A DNA stretch of 64,000 bases from Flavicella sediminum (GTDB lineage Bacteria; Bacteroidota; Bacteroidia; Flavobacteriales; Flavobacteriaceae), in contig NZ_VDET01000002.1 of assembly GCF_006381105.1 (NCBI RefSeq), positions 434,001-498,000 on the forward strand, read 5' to 3'. The notes under the pieces are model-generated. The model was not told the DNA's origin, did no database searches, and worked only from the letters and a program-made list of their open reading frames with translations. Both the position numbers and the translations under genes were made by a program. Of this stretch, positions 55,730 through 64,000 are shown piece after piece (within the stretch, counting starts at the first letter, position 1; each line of letters begins with the position of its first letter).

Positions 55730-57081
55730 ACCTTATTTTCTACTTTTAGTAATTCTTTAGAAACCTCTTCAATTAAAACACCAATATCACCTGCACCCAG
55801 CATTACCACAACTTTCGATTCCGTAGTTTTCACAGCAGCTAACACCTCTTCCTTTAGCAACAATTGTTTCTTTTTAATGGTAATTTTACCGAGTAACCAT
55901 TCAGAATTCACTCCTGGAATTGGCAATTCTCGTGCGGGATAGATATCCAACAAGAGCACTTCATCAAAACGCGACAAACTGCTTGCAAAATCTTCTATAA
56001 AATCTTTTGTCCGACTAAATAAATGGGGTTGAAAAACGACTAATACTTTTTCATTCGGATACATTTCATGCACTGCATCGGCAACTGCATTTATTTCTGT
56101 TGGATGATGTGCATAATCATCAATCAATACAAAATTTTCTGATTTAATTTTATATGAAAAACGTCGTTTCACCCCTTTAAAAGTGGCCAATGCATTTCCT
56201 ATTTCTAGCAAAGAAGCTCCATACTGATCGGCCATTGCAACAGCTGCCAAAGCATTGGCTAAATTATGTTTCCCTGGTAAGTTAAAACGAACACCACTTA
56301 ATGTTTCTGTAGGTGTTTTTATATCAAACACATAAGCTCCCTTCTGTATTGTAACATTTGAAATTTGATAATCTGCTTCCTCTCCAACCGCATAGGTCAA
56401 CCCTCTTAACGGAAGTCCTTTAGCTACAATCAAAGTACCTGACACGAGACCTGCAAACTCTTTAAAAGTCGACTCTAAAGCTTCTTTTTCGCCATAAATA
56501 TCCAAATGATCCGCATCCATAGAAGTCACACACGCAATGTTTGGTGAAAGCCTTAAAAAAGAGCGATCAAACTCATCTGCTTCTACTACGGTAACTTTAT
56601 CTTCTCCTAAAATCAGATTGGAATTGTAATTTTCTGTAATCCCACCTAAAAAAGAAGTCGCCCCCGTTCCGCACTCCTTCATAATATGCCCTAAAATTGA
56701 AGAAGTGGTTGTTTTTCCATGCGTACCTGCAACTCCTAAACAAAAGGTATTGCGTGTAATTTCACCTAAAACCTGTGCTCTTTTTAAGGTTAGAATTTGA
56801 TTGTCAAAAAAGAAATTTAATTCCTGATGATCTTTAGGAACTGCAGGAGTATACACCACTAAAGTATGCGCTTCCTCTTTAAAAGTAGAAGGAATTTTTG
56901 CTACAGAATCTTCAAAATGAATACTTGCTCCTAAAAGAGAAAGCTCCTTGGTAATTTCCGTCGGAACTTTATCATACCCAGCAACTTCTTTTCCATTCTC
57001 ACAAAAGTAGCGTGCAATAGCAGACATACCGATTCCTCCGATACCAATAAAATAAACCCTATGTATATCCTTTAAATTCAA
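55726..57081 (-). CDS. murC: UDP-N-acetylmuramate--L-alanine ligase MurC
   Basis: Cytoplasmic ATP-dependent ligase that adds L-alanine to UDP-MurNAc. It has the N-terminal nucleotide-sugar domain ([17 protein letters not shown]), the P-loop [10 protein letters not shown] near residue 118, and the Mur central motif [10 protein letters not shown]. At 451 residues it is normal. It overlaps murG and ftsQ by 4 bases each. Confidence 0.98.
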   Translation of the reverse strand: MNLKDIHRVYFIGIGGIGMSAIARYFCENGKEVAGYDKVPTEITKELSLLGASIHFEDSVAKIPSTFKEEAHTLVVYTPAVPKDHQELNFFFDNQILTLKRAQVLGEITRNTFCLGVAGTHGKTTTSSILGHIMKECGTGATSFLGGITENYNSNLILGEDKVTVVEADEFDRSFLRLSPNIACVTSMDADHLDIYGEKEALESTFKEFAGLVSGTLIVAKGLPLRGLTYAVGEEADYQISNVTIQKGAYVFDIKTPTETLSGVRFNLPGKHNLANALAAVAMADQYGASLLEIGNALATFKGVKRRFSYKIKSENFVLIDDYAHHPTEINAVADAVHEMYPNEKVLVVFQPHLFSRTKDFIEDFASSLSRFDEVLLLDIYPARELPIPGVNSEWLLGKITIKKKQLLLKEEVLAAVKTTESKVVVMLGAGDIGVLIEEVSKELLKVENKV

Positions 57082-58181
57082 ATCTTCTCTTTTAATAAAT
57101 TCTCTATTTGGTCCACAATATCTTTAGTTGCATTTGGAAGTGCTAATTTTTTAATATTTTCCGACAACAAACTTTGCTGCTCTTTATCTTTAAGTAAATT
57201 CGACATCACCTGATCAAATCCGTCCAATTCCGATTCTTTAAGTAAAACAGCGGCCTTTTCTTTTACAATAGACAAGGCGTTTTTTGTTTGATGATCTTCA
57301 GAAACATTTGGCGAAGGAATAAAAACAGTCGGCTTACCAACAATACACAATTCAGAAATTGAACTAGCTCCAGCACGACTGATAATAATATCAGCAGCTG
57401 CATAAGCCAAGTCCATTCTGTTAAGATATTCATGCACTTGAACCCCTGCTTCCTGATCAAACTTTTGATACGTATCTATATAGAATTTACCACATTGCCA
57501 AACGACTTGTACATTTTGCGATTTTAAAAAATCCAATTCCTTTTCTATCAATTGATTTATTGACCTTGCTCCTAAACTACCACCTAAAACCAAAATTGTT
57601 TTCTTGGCACTATCCAAACCAAAAAACTCAAGTGCTTCTACTCTTTTGGAAGCCACATTTAACAAATCTTGACGAACAGGATTTCCTGTTTTTATAATTT
57701 TCTCTTTTGGAAAAAACCGTTCCAAATGATCGTAAGCCACACAAATAGCATTTGCTTTTTTTGACAATAATTTGTTGGTAATACCAGGATACGAATTTTG
57801 TTCTTGTATAAGGGTAGGAATATTTTTTTGACCTGCGATGTATAAAACCGGACCACTTGCAAATCCACCTGTTCCAATAACAATGTCAGGTTTAAATTCC
57901 TTAACGATTTTTCTAGATTTCCAAAGACTGCTTATCAGCTTAAAAGGAAATGACAAATTATCTAAGGTCAATTTTCTTTGCACACCAGAAATCCAAAGTC
58001 CGATTATGCGATAGCCAGCACTGGGCACTTTTTCCATTTCCATACGACCTTTTGCCCCCACAAAAAGAAAATTCGCATTTGGAAAACGCGCTTTCAATTC
58101 ATTAGCTACAGATAAGGCTGGATAGATATGACCACCTGTTCCACCTCCACTTAATAATATGTTTAGTTCCTTTTTGATAAT
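57078..58181 (-). CDS. murG: UDP-GlcNAc transferase MurG, apparently with a non-ATG start
   Basis: Membrane-associated glycosyltransferase that adds GlcNAc to lipid I. The essential N-terminal loop [11 protein letters not shown] is encoded at about 58115-58150. It lies upstream of the first conventional start (a TTG ending at 58097), which would delete it. The frame is closed by TAA at 58184-58182. Between that stop and the TTG there is no ATG, GTG or TTG, so translation should begin at ATT (58181) or ATC (58178), giving [15 protein letters not shown]. The resulting 367 residues equal the usual MurG length. The C-terminal donor site block [17 protein letters not shown] is intact. ftsW ends 8 bases upstream, so coupling to ftsW translation may help initiation. 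A sequencing error cannot be excluded. Confidence 0.93.
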   Translation of the reverse strand: MIKKELNILLSGGGTGGHIYPALSVANELKARFPNANFLFVGAKGRMEMEKVPSAGYRIIGLWISGVQRKLTLDNLSFPFKLISSLWKSRKIVKEFKPDIVIGTGGFASGPVLYIAGQKNIPTLIQEQNSYPGITNKLLSKKANAICVAYDHLERFFPKEKIIKTGNPVRQDLLNVASKRVEALEFFGLDSAKKTILVLGGSLGARSINQLIEKELDFLKSQNVQVVWQCGKFYIDTYQKFDQEAGVQVHEYLNRMDLAYAAADIIISRAGASSISELCIVGKPTVFIPSPNVSEDHQTKNALSIVKEKAAVLLKESELDGFDQVMSNLLKDKEQQSLLSENIKKLALPNATKDIVDQIENLLKEKI

Positions 58182-58189
58182 TTAATTTT

Positions 58190-59389
58190 CTATTCGTTAA
58201 TTGTTTCGTGTAAAATCGATAATGGATCTTCACTTTCCACTTCTAATTCTTCTTCTGTAACATCATTGGCTGAAGAAACGCTTAACACAATTCCCAAAGC
58301 AAAACACGTCATCCATATAGAGGTACCTCCACTACTTATTAAGGGAAGTGTTTGTCCTGTAACAGGCAATATATTGGTGGCAACCGCCATATTTATCAAA
58401 GCTTGACAAATAATTGGCAAGCCCACACCTATGACTAATAAAGTCCCGAAAACGGTCCCTGCTTTTTTTGCTGCGACTAAAATTCGGAATAATAACAAGA
58501 AATAGAACGACAAGACCACTGAAGCCCCTACCAAACCATACTCCTCTATAATAATGGCAAAAATAAAATCGGAAGACGACTGCGGCAAGAAATTTTTCTG
58601 GTTACTTTTTCCAGGACCTCTACCTGTAAGTCCGCCCGTTGCAATGGCTATTTTTGCTTTTTCAACCTGATAACCTTCTTCGGCATCCTTATCAGAAAAG
58701 CTTTCAATTCTGCTTTGCCAAGTATTTACCCTATTAGGCATGGCATCAGGAAAGGCTTTCACCATCAATACAAAAATTCCTAAAATCACAATTCCGGAAC
58801 CTATAATAACGAGGATGTACTTCCAAGGATACCCCCCTATAAAAGTCAGAATTAGAATCATTAAAAAAATCAGGGCAGTGGTAGAAAAGTTAGCAGGCAA
58901 AATCAACATTAAGGTAATTGCTATAGGCAACCACAACTGAATCAAACTTTCCTTAAATACAATTACCTGATCTTTTTTACGAGCCAAATACCTAGCAACA
59001 TAAACCATTAAAACTAAGGAAGCCAAGGTGGACGTTTGAAAACCAACACCTAGCACAGGTACTCGAATCCATCTACTTGCATTTGCACCGCCAATAGTTG
59101 AACCTTGAGACAAAGTAAATACCAGCAATACCAACACCACAGGAAACAACAACACCGAACCTCCACTAAAATAGCGGTAAGGAATTTTATGAATCCCAAA
59201 CATTATGGCAAACCCCATAGCTAACAACACAGCATGCTTCACCAAATGCCCCATTGTAGAACCATTTCCTACAACATACACCAAATTTGTACTTGCGCTA
59301 TACACAGGCATAAATGAAAACACAGCCAAAATTGCCACGAGGGCCCAAATAGCTCTATCTCCTTGAATATGTTTAAATAGTTCGTTCAT
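58190..59389 (-). CDS. ftsW: Lipid II polymerase / division protein FtsW
   Basis: SEDS-family membrane glycosyltransferase with about 10 helices that polymerises lipid II at the septum. Conserved segments include NASRWIRVPVLGVGFQTS, GGLTGRGPGKSNQKNFLPQSSSDFIFAII and the late LPLISSGGTS. The 399 residues are typical. It is located between murD and murG, as expected for FtsW rather than RodA. Confidence 0.97.
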   Translation of the reverse strand: MNELFKHIQGDRAIWALVAILAVFSFMPVYSASTNLVYVVGNGSTMGHLVKHAVLLAMGFAIMFGIHKIPYRYFSGGSVLLFPVVLVLLVFTLSQGSTIGGANASRWIRVPVLGVGFQTSTLASLVLMVYVARYLARKKDQVIVFKESLIQLWLPIAITLMLILPANFSTTALIFLMILILTFIGGYPWKYILVIIGSGIVILGIFVLMVKAFPDAMPNRVNTWQSRIESFSDKDAEEGYQVEKAKIAIATGGLTGRGPGKSNQKNFLPQSSSDFIFAIIIEEYGLVGASVVLSFYFLLLFRILVAAKKAGTVFGTLLVIGVGLPIICQALINMAVATNILPVTGQTLPLISSGGTSIWMTCFALGIVLSVSSANDVTEEELEVESEDPLSILHETINE

Positions 59390-59413
59390 TTACTTACTCT
59401 AATTTATTGGTGC

Positions 59414-60748
59414 TTACAAATGTCTAACTGCATTTTTAAACTGTCTACCTCTATCTTCGTAGCTTTCAAACAAATCGAAACTTGCACAGGCTGGCGACAA
59501 CAGTACTGTATCTCCTTTTGATGATAACTTATAGGCCACTTTAACAGCTTCCTCTGCACCTTGTGTTTCAATAATCGTATCCACAACACCTCCAAAAGAT
59601 TGAATAATTTTTGAATTATCAACTCCCAAACAAATAATTGCTTTCACTTTCTCTCTAACCAATGGCATTAAATCCAAATAGTCATTTCCTTTATCTACCC
59701 CTCCTAAAATCCACACCGTTGGTGCTTCCATACATTCCAAAGCATAAAAAGTTGCATTTACATTGGTTGCCTTTGAATCATTGATATAATCAACACCATT
59801 GATGCGCAATACTTTTTCCAAACGATGTTCAGCTCCTTCAAAATCCTCCAAACTTTCTTTAATCACCTGCCTTCTCGCTTTCATCATCTGGGCTGCCAAA
59901 GAAGAAGCCATTGCGTTTTTGGTATTGTGCTTTCCTTTTATAGAGATTTTAGAAATATCCATAGTTACAGTTTCTTTATTTAGTTTCATTTGTATTTTAT
60001 CTTTTACAACACAGGCTCCTTGTTCTATTTCTTTTTCTAAAGAAAAAGGAATCAATTGTGCTTTTACTTTGTTTTTATTTAACCAATTTGTTATTGCGCT
60101 ATCATCAGCGTCATAAATCAAATAGTCCTTTTCTGTTTGATTTTTTGTAATCAAAAATTTTGATTCAATATAGTTTTCGAATTGATACTCATATCGATCC
60201 AAATGATCGGGTGTTATATTCGTAATCATTGCAATATGTGGGGCAAAATTTTCAATTCCATCTAACTGAAAACTACTCAACTCCAACACATAACTATCGT
60301 GATTTTCTGTTGCCACTTGTTGCGCAAAACTCTGCCCAATATTCCCTGCCATACTGACGTTAAACCCCGCCTTTTTTAAAATATGATGCGTTAACATTGT
60401 GGTCGTGGTCTTGCCATTGGACCCTGTAATTCCAATAATTGTCGCTTTTGTATACGCCGCTGCAAATTCAATTTCTGAAACCACAGAAACCCCTTGTTCT
60501 CTTAACTGAACCACCAAAGGCACCGTATCGGGAATACCCGGACTTTTCATCACCACATCGGCATTCAGAATTTTCTCAGCCGTATGTTTGGCAGACTCAA
60601 ATTGAATGGCATTATTTTCAAGAACTCTTTGGTACTCTTTTTTAATCAATCCTTTATCTGACACAAAAACATCAAAGCCTTGCTGCTTTCCTAAAATGGC
60701 CGTACCCACACCACTTTCTCCTCCGCCAAGTATCACTAATCTTTTCAT
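59414..60748 (-). CDS. murD: UDP-N-acetylmuramoylalanine--D-glutamate ligase MurD
   Basis: Cytoplasmic ligase that adds D-glutamate to UDP-MurNAc-L-Ala. It has the N-terminal GGGESGVGTAILG, the P-loop GSNGKTTTTML near residue 111, the HLDRYE motif and the C-terminal block LSPACASFDLFESYEDRG. At 444 residues it is normal. It is 24 bases before ftsW and 7 after mraY. Confidence 0.98.
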   Translation of the reverse strand: MKRLVILGGGESGVGTAILGKQQGFDVFVSDKGLIKKEYQRVLENNAIQFESAKHTAEKILNADVVMKSPGIPDTVPLVVQLREQGVSVVSEIEFAAAYTKATIIGITGSNGKTTTTMLTHHILKKAGFNVSMAGNIGQSFAQQVATENHDSYVLELSSFQLDGIENFAPHIAMITNITPDHLDRYEYQFENYIESKFLITKNQTEKDYLIYDADDSAITNWLNKNKVKAQLIPFSLEKEIEQGACVVKDKIQMKLNKETVTMDISKISIKGKHNTKNAMASSLAAQMMKARRQVIKESLEDFEGAEHRLEKVLRINGVDYINDSKATNVNATFYALECMEAPTVWILGGVDKGNDYLDLMPLVREKVKAIICLGVDNSKIIQSFGGVVDTIIETQGAEEAVKVAYKLSSKGDTVLLSPACASFDLFESYEDRGRQFKNAVRHL

Positions 60749-60755
60749 TTGACAA

Positions 60756-61985
60756 CTATCTTAATTTCAATGTAATTACAGATATGGCTGCTAGTAAAAT
60801 TCCCACAATTAAAAACCTTGCTACAATTTTACTTTCATGGTAACCAGATTTTTGATAATGGTGATGCAAAGGCGCCATTTTAAAAATTCTTCTTCCTTCT
60901 CCATACCTTTTGCGGGTATATTTAAAATAAAACACTTGTAACACAACTGATAAATTCTCAATCATAAAAATCCCAGCCAAAACAGGAATCAATAATTCCT
61001 TACGTGTAGCCACCGCAATTACAGCTATAATTCCACCAATAGTTAAACTCCCCGTATCTCCCATAAAAACCTGTGCTGGAAATGTATTGTACCATAAAAA
61101 ACCGACCAAGGCACCCGCAAAAGCACTGATATAGATTACCATTTCACCAGAATTAGGAATATACATGACATCCAAATAATCTGCAAAAATGATATTCCCA
61201 GAAACCCAAGCAAAAACACCGAGGGTAGCAACAATAATTACGGAACTACCAGCTGCCAAGCCATCAATTCCGTCGGTAAGATTGGCACCATTTGAAACCG
61301 CTGTAACAATAAAAACAACAACCGGAATAAAGATCAACCAAGCCCAACTTCTATAATCTTCACCCAACCAACTAATAGCCTTGAAGTAATCAAATTCATT
61401 ATTTTTTATAAATGGCATCGTAGTTTTCACTGTTTTATGCGCTTCCCCAAAAAGCTTAGGCACTCCATTTTCCGTATTTCTTTCCACTTGATGCGTAGGC
61501 AATTGTTCCTTCATGGTAACCTCAGGATGAAAAAACAACATTCCCCCTACAATTACCCCCAAACCAACTTGACCTAAGACTTTAAATTTCCCTTTTAGTC
61601 CCGCCTTGTCTTTTTTAAATACTTTTATATAATCATCAATAAAACCGACGGTTCCCATCCACAGCGTGGTAATCAACAAAATAACGATGTAAATATTATC
61701 AAGCTTTGCCAATAACAAAACCGGCAACAAAGTAGCTCCAATAATAATCAGACCTCCCATGGTTGGTGTCCCTTGTTTTTGCACTTGCCCTTCTAATCCC
61801 AAATCACGAACTGACTCACCAATTTGCATGCTTCTTAAATAATCGATAATTCTTTTTCCAAAAACTGTAGAAATAGCCAATGCCATAATAAAAGCAACAG
61901 ATGAGCGAAACGAGATGTATTGAAACAAACCTGCTCCTGCCAAATTGTATTGATTTTCTAAGTAATCAAATAAATAGTACAACAT
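60756..61985 (-). CDS. mraY: Phospho-N-acetylmuramoyl-pentapeptide transferase MraY
   Basis: Ten-helix membrane enzyme that makes lipid I on undecaprenyl phosphate. The family motifs GTPTMGG, the aspartate-rich [19 protein letters not shown] and the MAPLHHHY loop are all present. The 409 residues include an insert (about 155-200) between helices that is common in Bacteroidota MraY. Confidence 0.98.
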   Translation of the reverse strand: MLYYLFDYLENQYNLAGAGLFQYISFRSSVAFIMALAISTVFGKRIIDYLRSMQIGESVRDLGLEGQVQKQGTPTMGGLIIIGATLLPVLLLAKLDNIYIVILLITTLWMGTVGFIDDYIKVFKKDKAGLKGKFKVLGQVGLGVIVGGMLFFHPEVTMKEQLPTHQVERNTENGVPKLFGEAHKTVKTTMPFIKNNEFDYFKAISWLGEDYRSWAWLIFIPVVVFIVTAVSNGANLTDGIDGLAAGSSVIIVATLGVFAWVSGNIIFADYLDVMYIPNSGEMVIYISAFAGALVGFLWYNTFPAQVFMGDTGSLTIGGIIAVIAVATRKELLIPVLAGIFMIENLSVVLQVFYFKYTRKRYGEGRRIFKMAPLHHHYQKSGYHESKIVARFLIVGILLAAISVITLKLR

Positions 61986-62007
61986 TGTATTCGTTATTAT
62001 TTTGGGG

Positions 62008-63471
62008 TTATTTTTCTAATTCTTTTAATACTTCTTCCAACACTTCTTTATCATCAAAGTGTGTTTTTACTCCTTTTGTGTCTTGATAGGTTTCATGCCC
62101 TTTTCCAGCAACTAATAAAATATCTCCTGACTCTGCCATTCGACAAGCCGTTTTTATCGCCTGTTTTCTATCAAGAATTGACAAGGTTTTTTTTAAATGC
62201 TCTTTTGAAACACCTGATTCTATTTGGTCTATTATAGATTGAGGATCTTCAAATCGTGGATTGTCAGACGTAAAAATCACCTGATCACTCAACGTAGAAG
62301 CCACTTGCCCCATTTTAGAACGCTTTACCTTATCTCGATCTCCACCACAACCCATAACAGTAATTACTTTTTCTTTCCCAGTACGAACTCCTTCAATCGT
62401 TTCCAAAACATTTTTTATAGCGTCTGGTGTATGCGCATAATCAACTATGGTAACAATTCCTTCGCTAGAGATTTTATATTCAAAACGACCATTTACACTC
62501 TCTAACTGACTCATTAGCAACAAAGCCTCATTAGACTCCATTCCTAACAATTCCGCTACTCCAAAAATGGCCAACAAATTATAGGCATTAAAATCACCAA
62601 TCAATCGACACCAAACTTCTTGAGAATTGATATTTAACAACATTCCCGACAAGCCTTTTTCCAAAATACGCGCTTTATAGTCGGCCATGGTTTTTAAGGC
62701 ATAGGTCACTTTTTTTGCTTTTGTATTCTGAAGCATAATGCGTCCATTTTTATCATCGCTATTTACCAGGGCAAAAGCCTCTTTTGAAAGCGAATCGAAA
62801 AACAGTTTTTTCACATCTCTATACTCTGCAAATGTCTTGTGATAATCTAAATGATCATGTGTTAAATTGGTAAACACACCCCCATCAAAATCTAAGCCTT
62901 CTGTCCTTTTTTGATGAATTCCATGCGAACTCACTTCCATAAAACAGTGTGTTACATCTTCTGCTAGCATTTTAGCTAAATAACTATTTATCGTAACTGA
63001 ATCTGGGGTGGTATGCGTAGCAGGAAAATCATTAGTTCCTACTTTTATTTTAACTGTCGACAACAAGCCCGATTTTAACCCAGATTTCTGAAACAAATCG
63101 TATAACAAAGTAGCAACCGTAGTTTTTCCATTGGTTCCGGTTACTCCAACTAATTTTAATTTTGAAGAAGGATTGTCGTAATAATTAGAAGCCATTAAAG
63201 CCAAAGCCAAATCGCTATCTACCACTTGCACATAAGCAATTTCTTCCTTTAGTACAGAAGGTAATTCTTGGCAAACAATAACAACAGCACCTAATTCAAT
63301 TGCTTTTTCAATAAAAGCATGCCCATCAAAAGACACTCCTTTTTGAGCCACAAAAAGACTTCCTTCAGAAATTTTCCTAGAGTCAAAAATAATATCTTTC
63401 ACCCATTCAGAAGTCCCGTCGCTTAAACTAAGGATGGCTACATTTTTTAGTATGTCTTTTAATTTCTTCAT
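62008..63471 (-). CDS. murE: UDP-MurNAc-L-Ala-D-Glu--2,6-diaminopimelate ligase MurE
   Basis: Cytoplasmic ligase that adds the third peptide residue. The P-loop is GTNGKTT at 112-118. The DNPR motif (Asp403-Asn-Pro-Arg) indicates meso-diaminopimelate rather than lysine. The 487 residues are complete. Its ATG overlaps the stop codon of the upstream penicillin-binding protein gene by one base. Confidence 0.98.
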   Translation of the reverse strand: MKKLKDILKNVAILSLSDGTSEWVKDIIFDSRKISEGSLFVAQKGVSFDGHAFIEKAIELGAVVIVCQELPSVLKEEIAYVQVVDSDLALALMASNYYDNPSSKLKLVGVTGTNGKTTVATLLYDLFQKSGLKSGLLSTVKIKVGTNDFPATHTTPDSVTINSYLAKMLAEDVTHCFMEVSSHGIHQKRTEGLDFDGGVFTNLTHDHLDYHKTFAEYRDVKKLFFDSLSKEAFALVNSDDKNGRIMLQNTKAKKVTYALKTMADYKARILEKGLSGMLLNINSQEVWCRLIGDFNAYNLLAIFGVAELLGMESNEALLLMSQLESVNGRFEYKISSEGIVTIVDYAHTPDAIKNVLETIEGVRTGKEKVITVMGCGGDRDKVKRSKMGQVASTLSDQVIFTSDNPRFEDPQSIIDQIESGVSKEHLKKTLSILDRKQAIKTACRMAESGDILLVAGKGHETYQDTKGVKTHFDDKEVLEEVLKELEK

Positions 63472-64000
63472 TAGCTCAGCTTCAAAATAATGGTAGCACC
63501 TTTTGTAATTCTTTCTCCTTTCCGGATTGATTGTGACTTTACAGTTCCAATTCCTTCATACTGCACTTTCAATCCTAAATTTTCCAAAACAGAAATGGCA
63601 TCCATACCGGCCATACCTCTAACATTCGGCATAGTTTTAATTTCTGAATTCACTACTTTATAATACTCCTCAACATCTTCGTTTAACAATTTTATTTGCG
63701 GTAAGGAATTTGTCACTTGTCTTTTTATCGCCGCCGAAGCATACATTTTTTCCGCAATGGTTTTAAACACCGGTGCCGCCACTGTAGCCCCATAATAGCC
63801 TTTCTTTTTATCAGGATTATGCACAACAACTAAACAAGAATATTTCGGTTCATCTGCCGGAAAAAAACCTGCAAAAGAAGCCACATAAGCCTGATTCGAA
63901 TACACACCATTCACCACCTTTTTAGCCGTTCCTGTTTTTCCTGCCATAGAAAAATTAGGAGTATAAATATTATCTGCAGTTCCTTTGATTACTACATTTT
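63471..64000 (-). CDS. ftsI: Penicillin-binding protein FtsI with PASTA domain (N-terminus beyond right edge)
   Basis: C-terminal end of the class B septal transpeptidase. The KTG triad motif is present as AGKTGTAKK, followed by the end of the transpeptidase domain (FAGFFPADEPKYSCLVVVHNP). A single PASTA domain (about 60 residues, MPNVRGMAGMDAISVLENLG) ends the protein. The frame is open to base 64000, so about 175 residues are visible and the SxxK and SxN motifs lie outside. Its position before murE identifies it as FtsI. Confidence 0.93.
   Translation of the reverse strand, partial: NVVIKGTADNIYTPNFSMAGKTGTAKKVVNGVYSNQAYVASFAGFFPADEPKYSCLVVVHNPDKKKGYYGATVAAPVFKTIAEKMYASAAIKRQVTNSLPQIKLLNEDVEEYYKVVNSEIKTMPNVRGMAGMDAISVLENLGLKVQYEGIGTVKSQSIRKGERITKGATIILKLS

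Noticed and set aside
57078-58097. murG starting at the TTG ending at 58097
   Set aside because: It would remove the conserved glycine-rich loop and about 28 residues that are plainly encoded in frame upstream.

Overview
This is AT-rich DNA from a member of the Bacteroidota, most likely a marine Flavobacteriaceae. The evidence is three SusC/SusD pairs, a hybrid two-component regulator, a type IX secretion C-terminal signal, TAnnTTTG-like -7 promoter boxes, and an ftsZ/ftsA/mur cluster with Bacteroidota-type FtsZ and FtsA tails. Nearly everything is on the minus strand, so transcription runs from high to low coordinates. The exception is a two-gene plus-strand operon at 42746-45231.

Region 1 (1-19763) is a polysaccharide utilisation locus (PUL1). 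In transcription order it has two tandem SusC/SusD pairs, a DUF1735 surface lipoprotein, a sulfatase fused to a GH78 alpha-L-rhamnosidase, a secreted BNR-propeller lyase with a type IX sorting tail, a GH43 protein, and a GH3 glycosidase cut by the left edge. Sulfated rhamnose, uronate lyase and xylosidase-type activities together suggest an ulvan-like green algal polysaccharide (inference). Three of its promoters share a 13-base box built from CAGNN pentamers, about 20 bases upstream of a -7 element.

Region 2 (20309-50381) is the most unusual part (PUL2). A long minus-strand gene series encodes SusC, SusD, a GH115/GH67-like alpha-glucuronidase-type protein, GH92, two GH29 fucosidases, a Ca2+-dependent phosphatidylinositol phospholipase C-like protein, a calcineurin-like phosphoesterase, an HTCS regulator, a FucP-type transporter and a cytochrome c/FG-GAP lipoprotein. 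Divergent to it are a complete myo-inositol oxygenase and a sodium:solute symporter. A third unit (50381-45341) encodes a double DUF1080 lipoprotein, a Tat-exported Gfo/Idh/MocA oxidoreductase and a second GH78. It shares a 25-base promoter box, with identical spacing to the -7 element, with the susC promoter. I propose that PUL2 takes apart inositol-phosphate glycans, such as glycosyl inositol phosphoryl ceramides or GPI-type glycans. The steps would be lipid release by the phospholipase, dephosphorylation, trimming of fucose, mannose, rhamnose and glucuronate, then import of fucose and inositol and oxidation of inositol to glucuronate. This substrate assignment is inference from gene content.

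Region 3 (50382-50947) holds a promoter, three 45-base tandem repeats, a very long hairpin and a tRNA-Arg(UCG). It marks the border between the PULs and the core genome.

Region 4 (50967-64000) is the division and cell-wall cluster in canonical order: ftsI (cut by the right edge), murE, mraY, murD, ftsW, murG, murC, ftsQ, ftsA, ftsZ, then a yqeY-like gene. The full-length murG reading frame has no ATG, GTG or TTG start and appears to begin at ATT or ATC.
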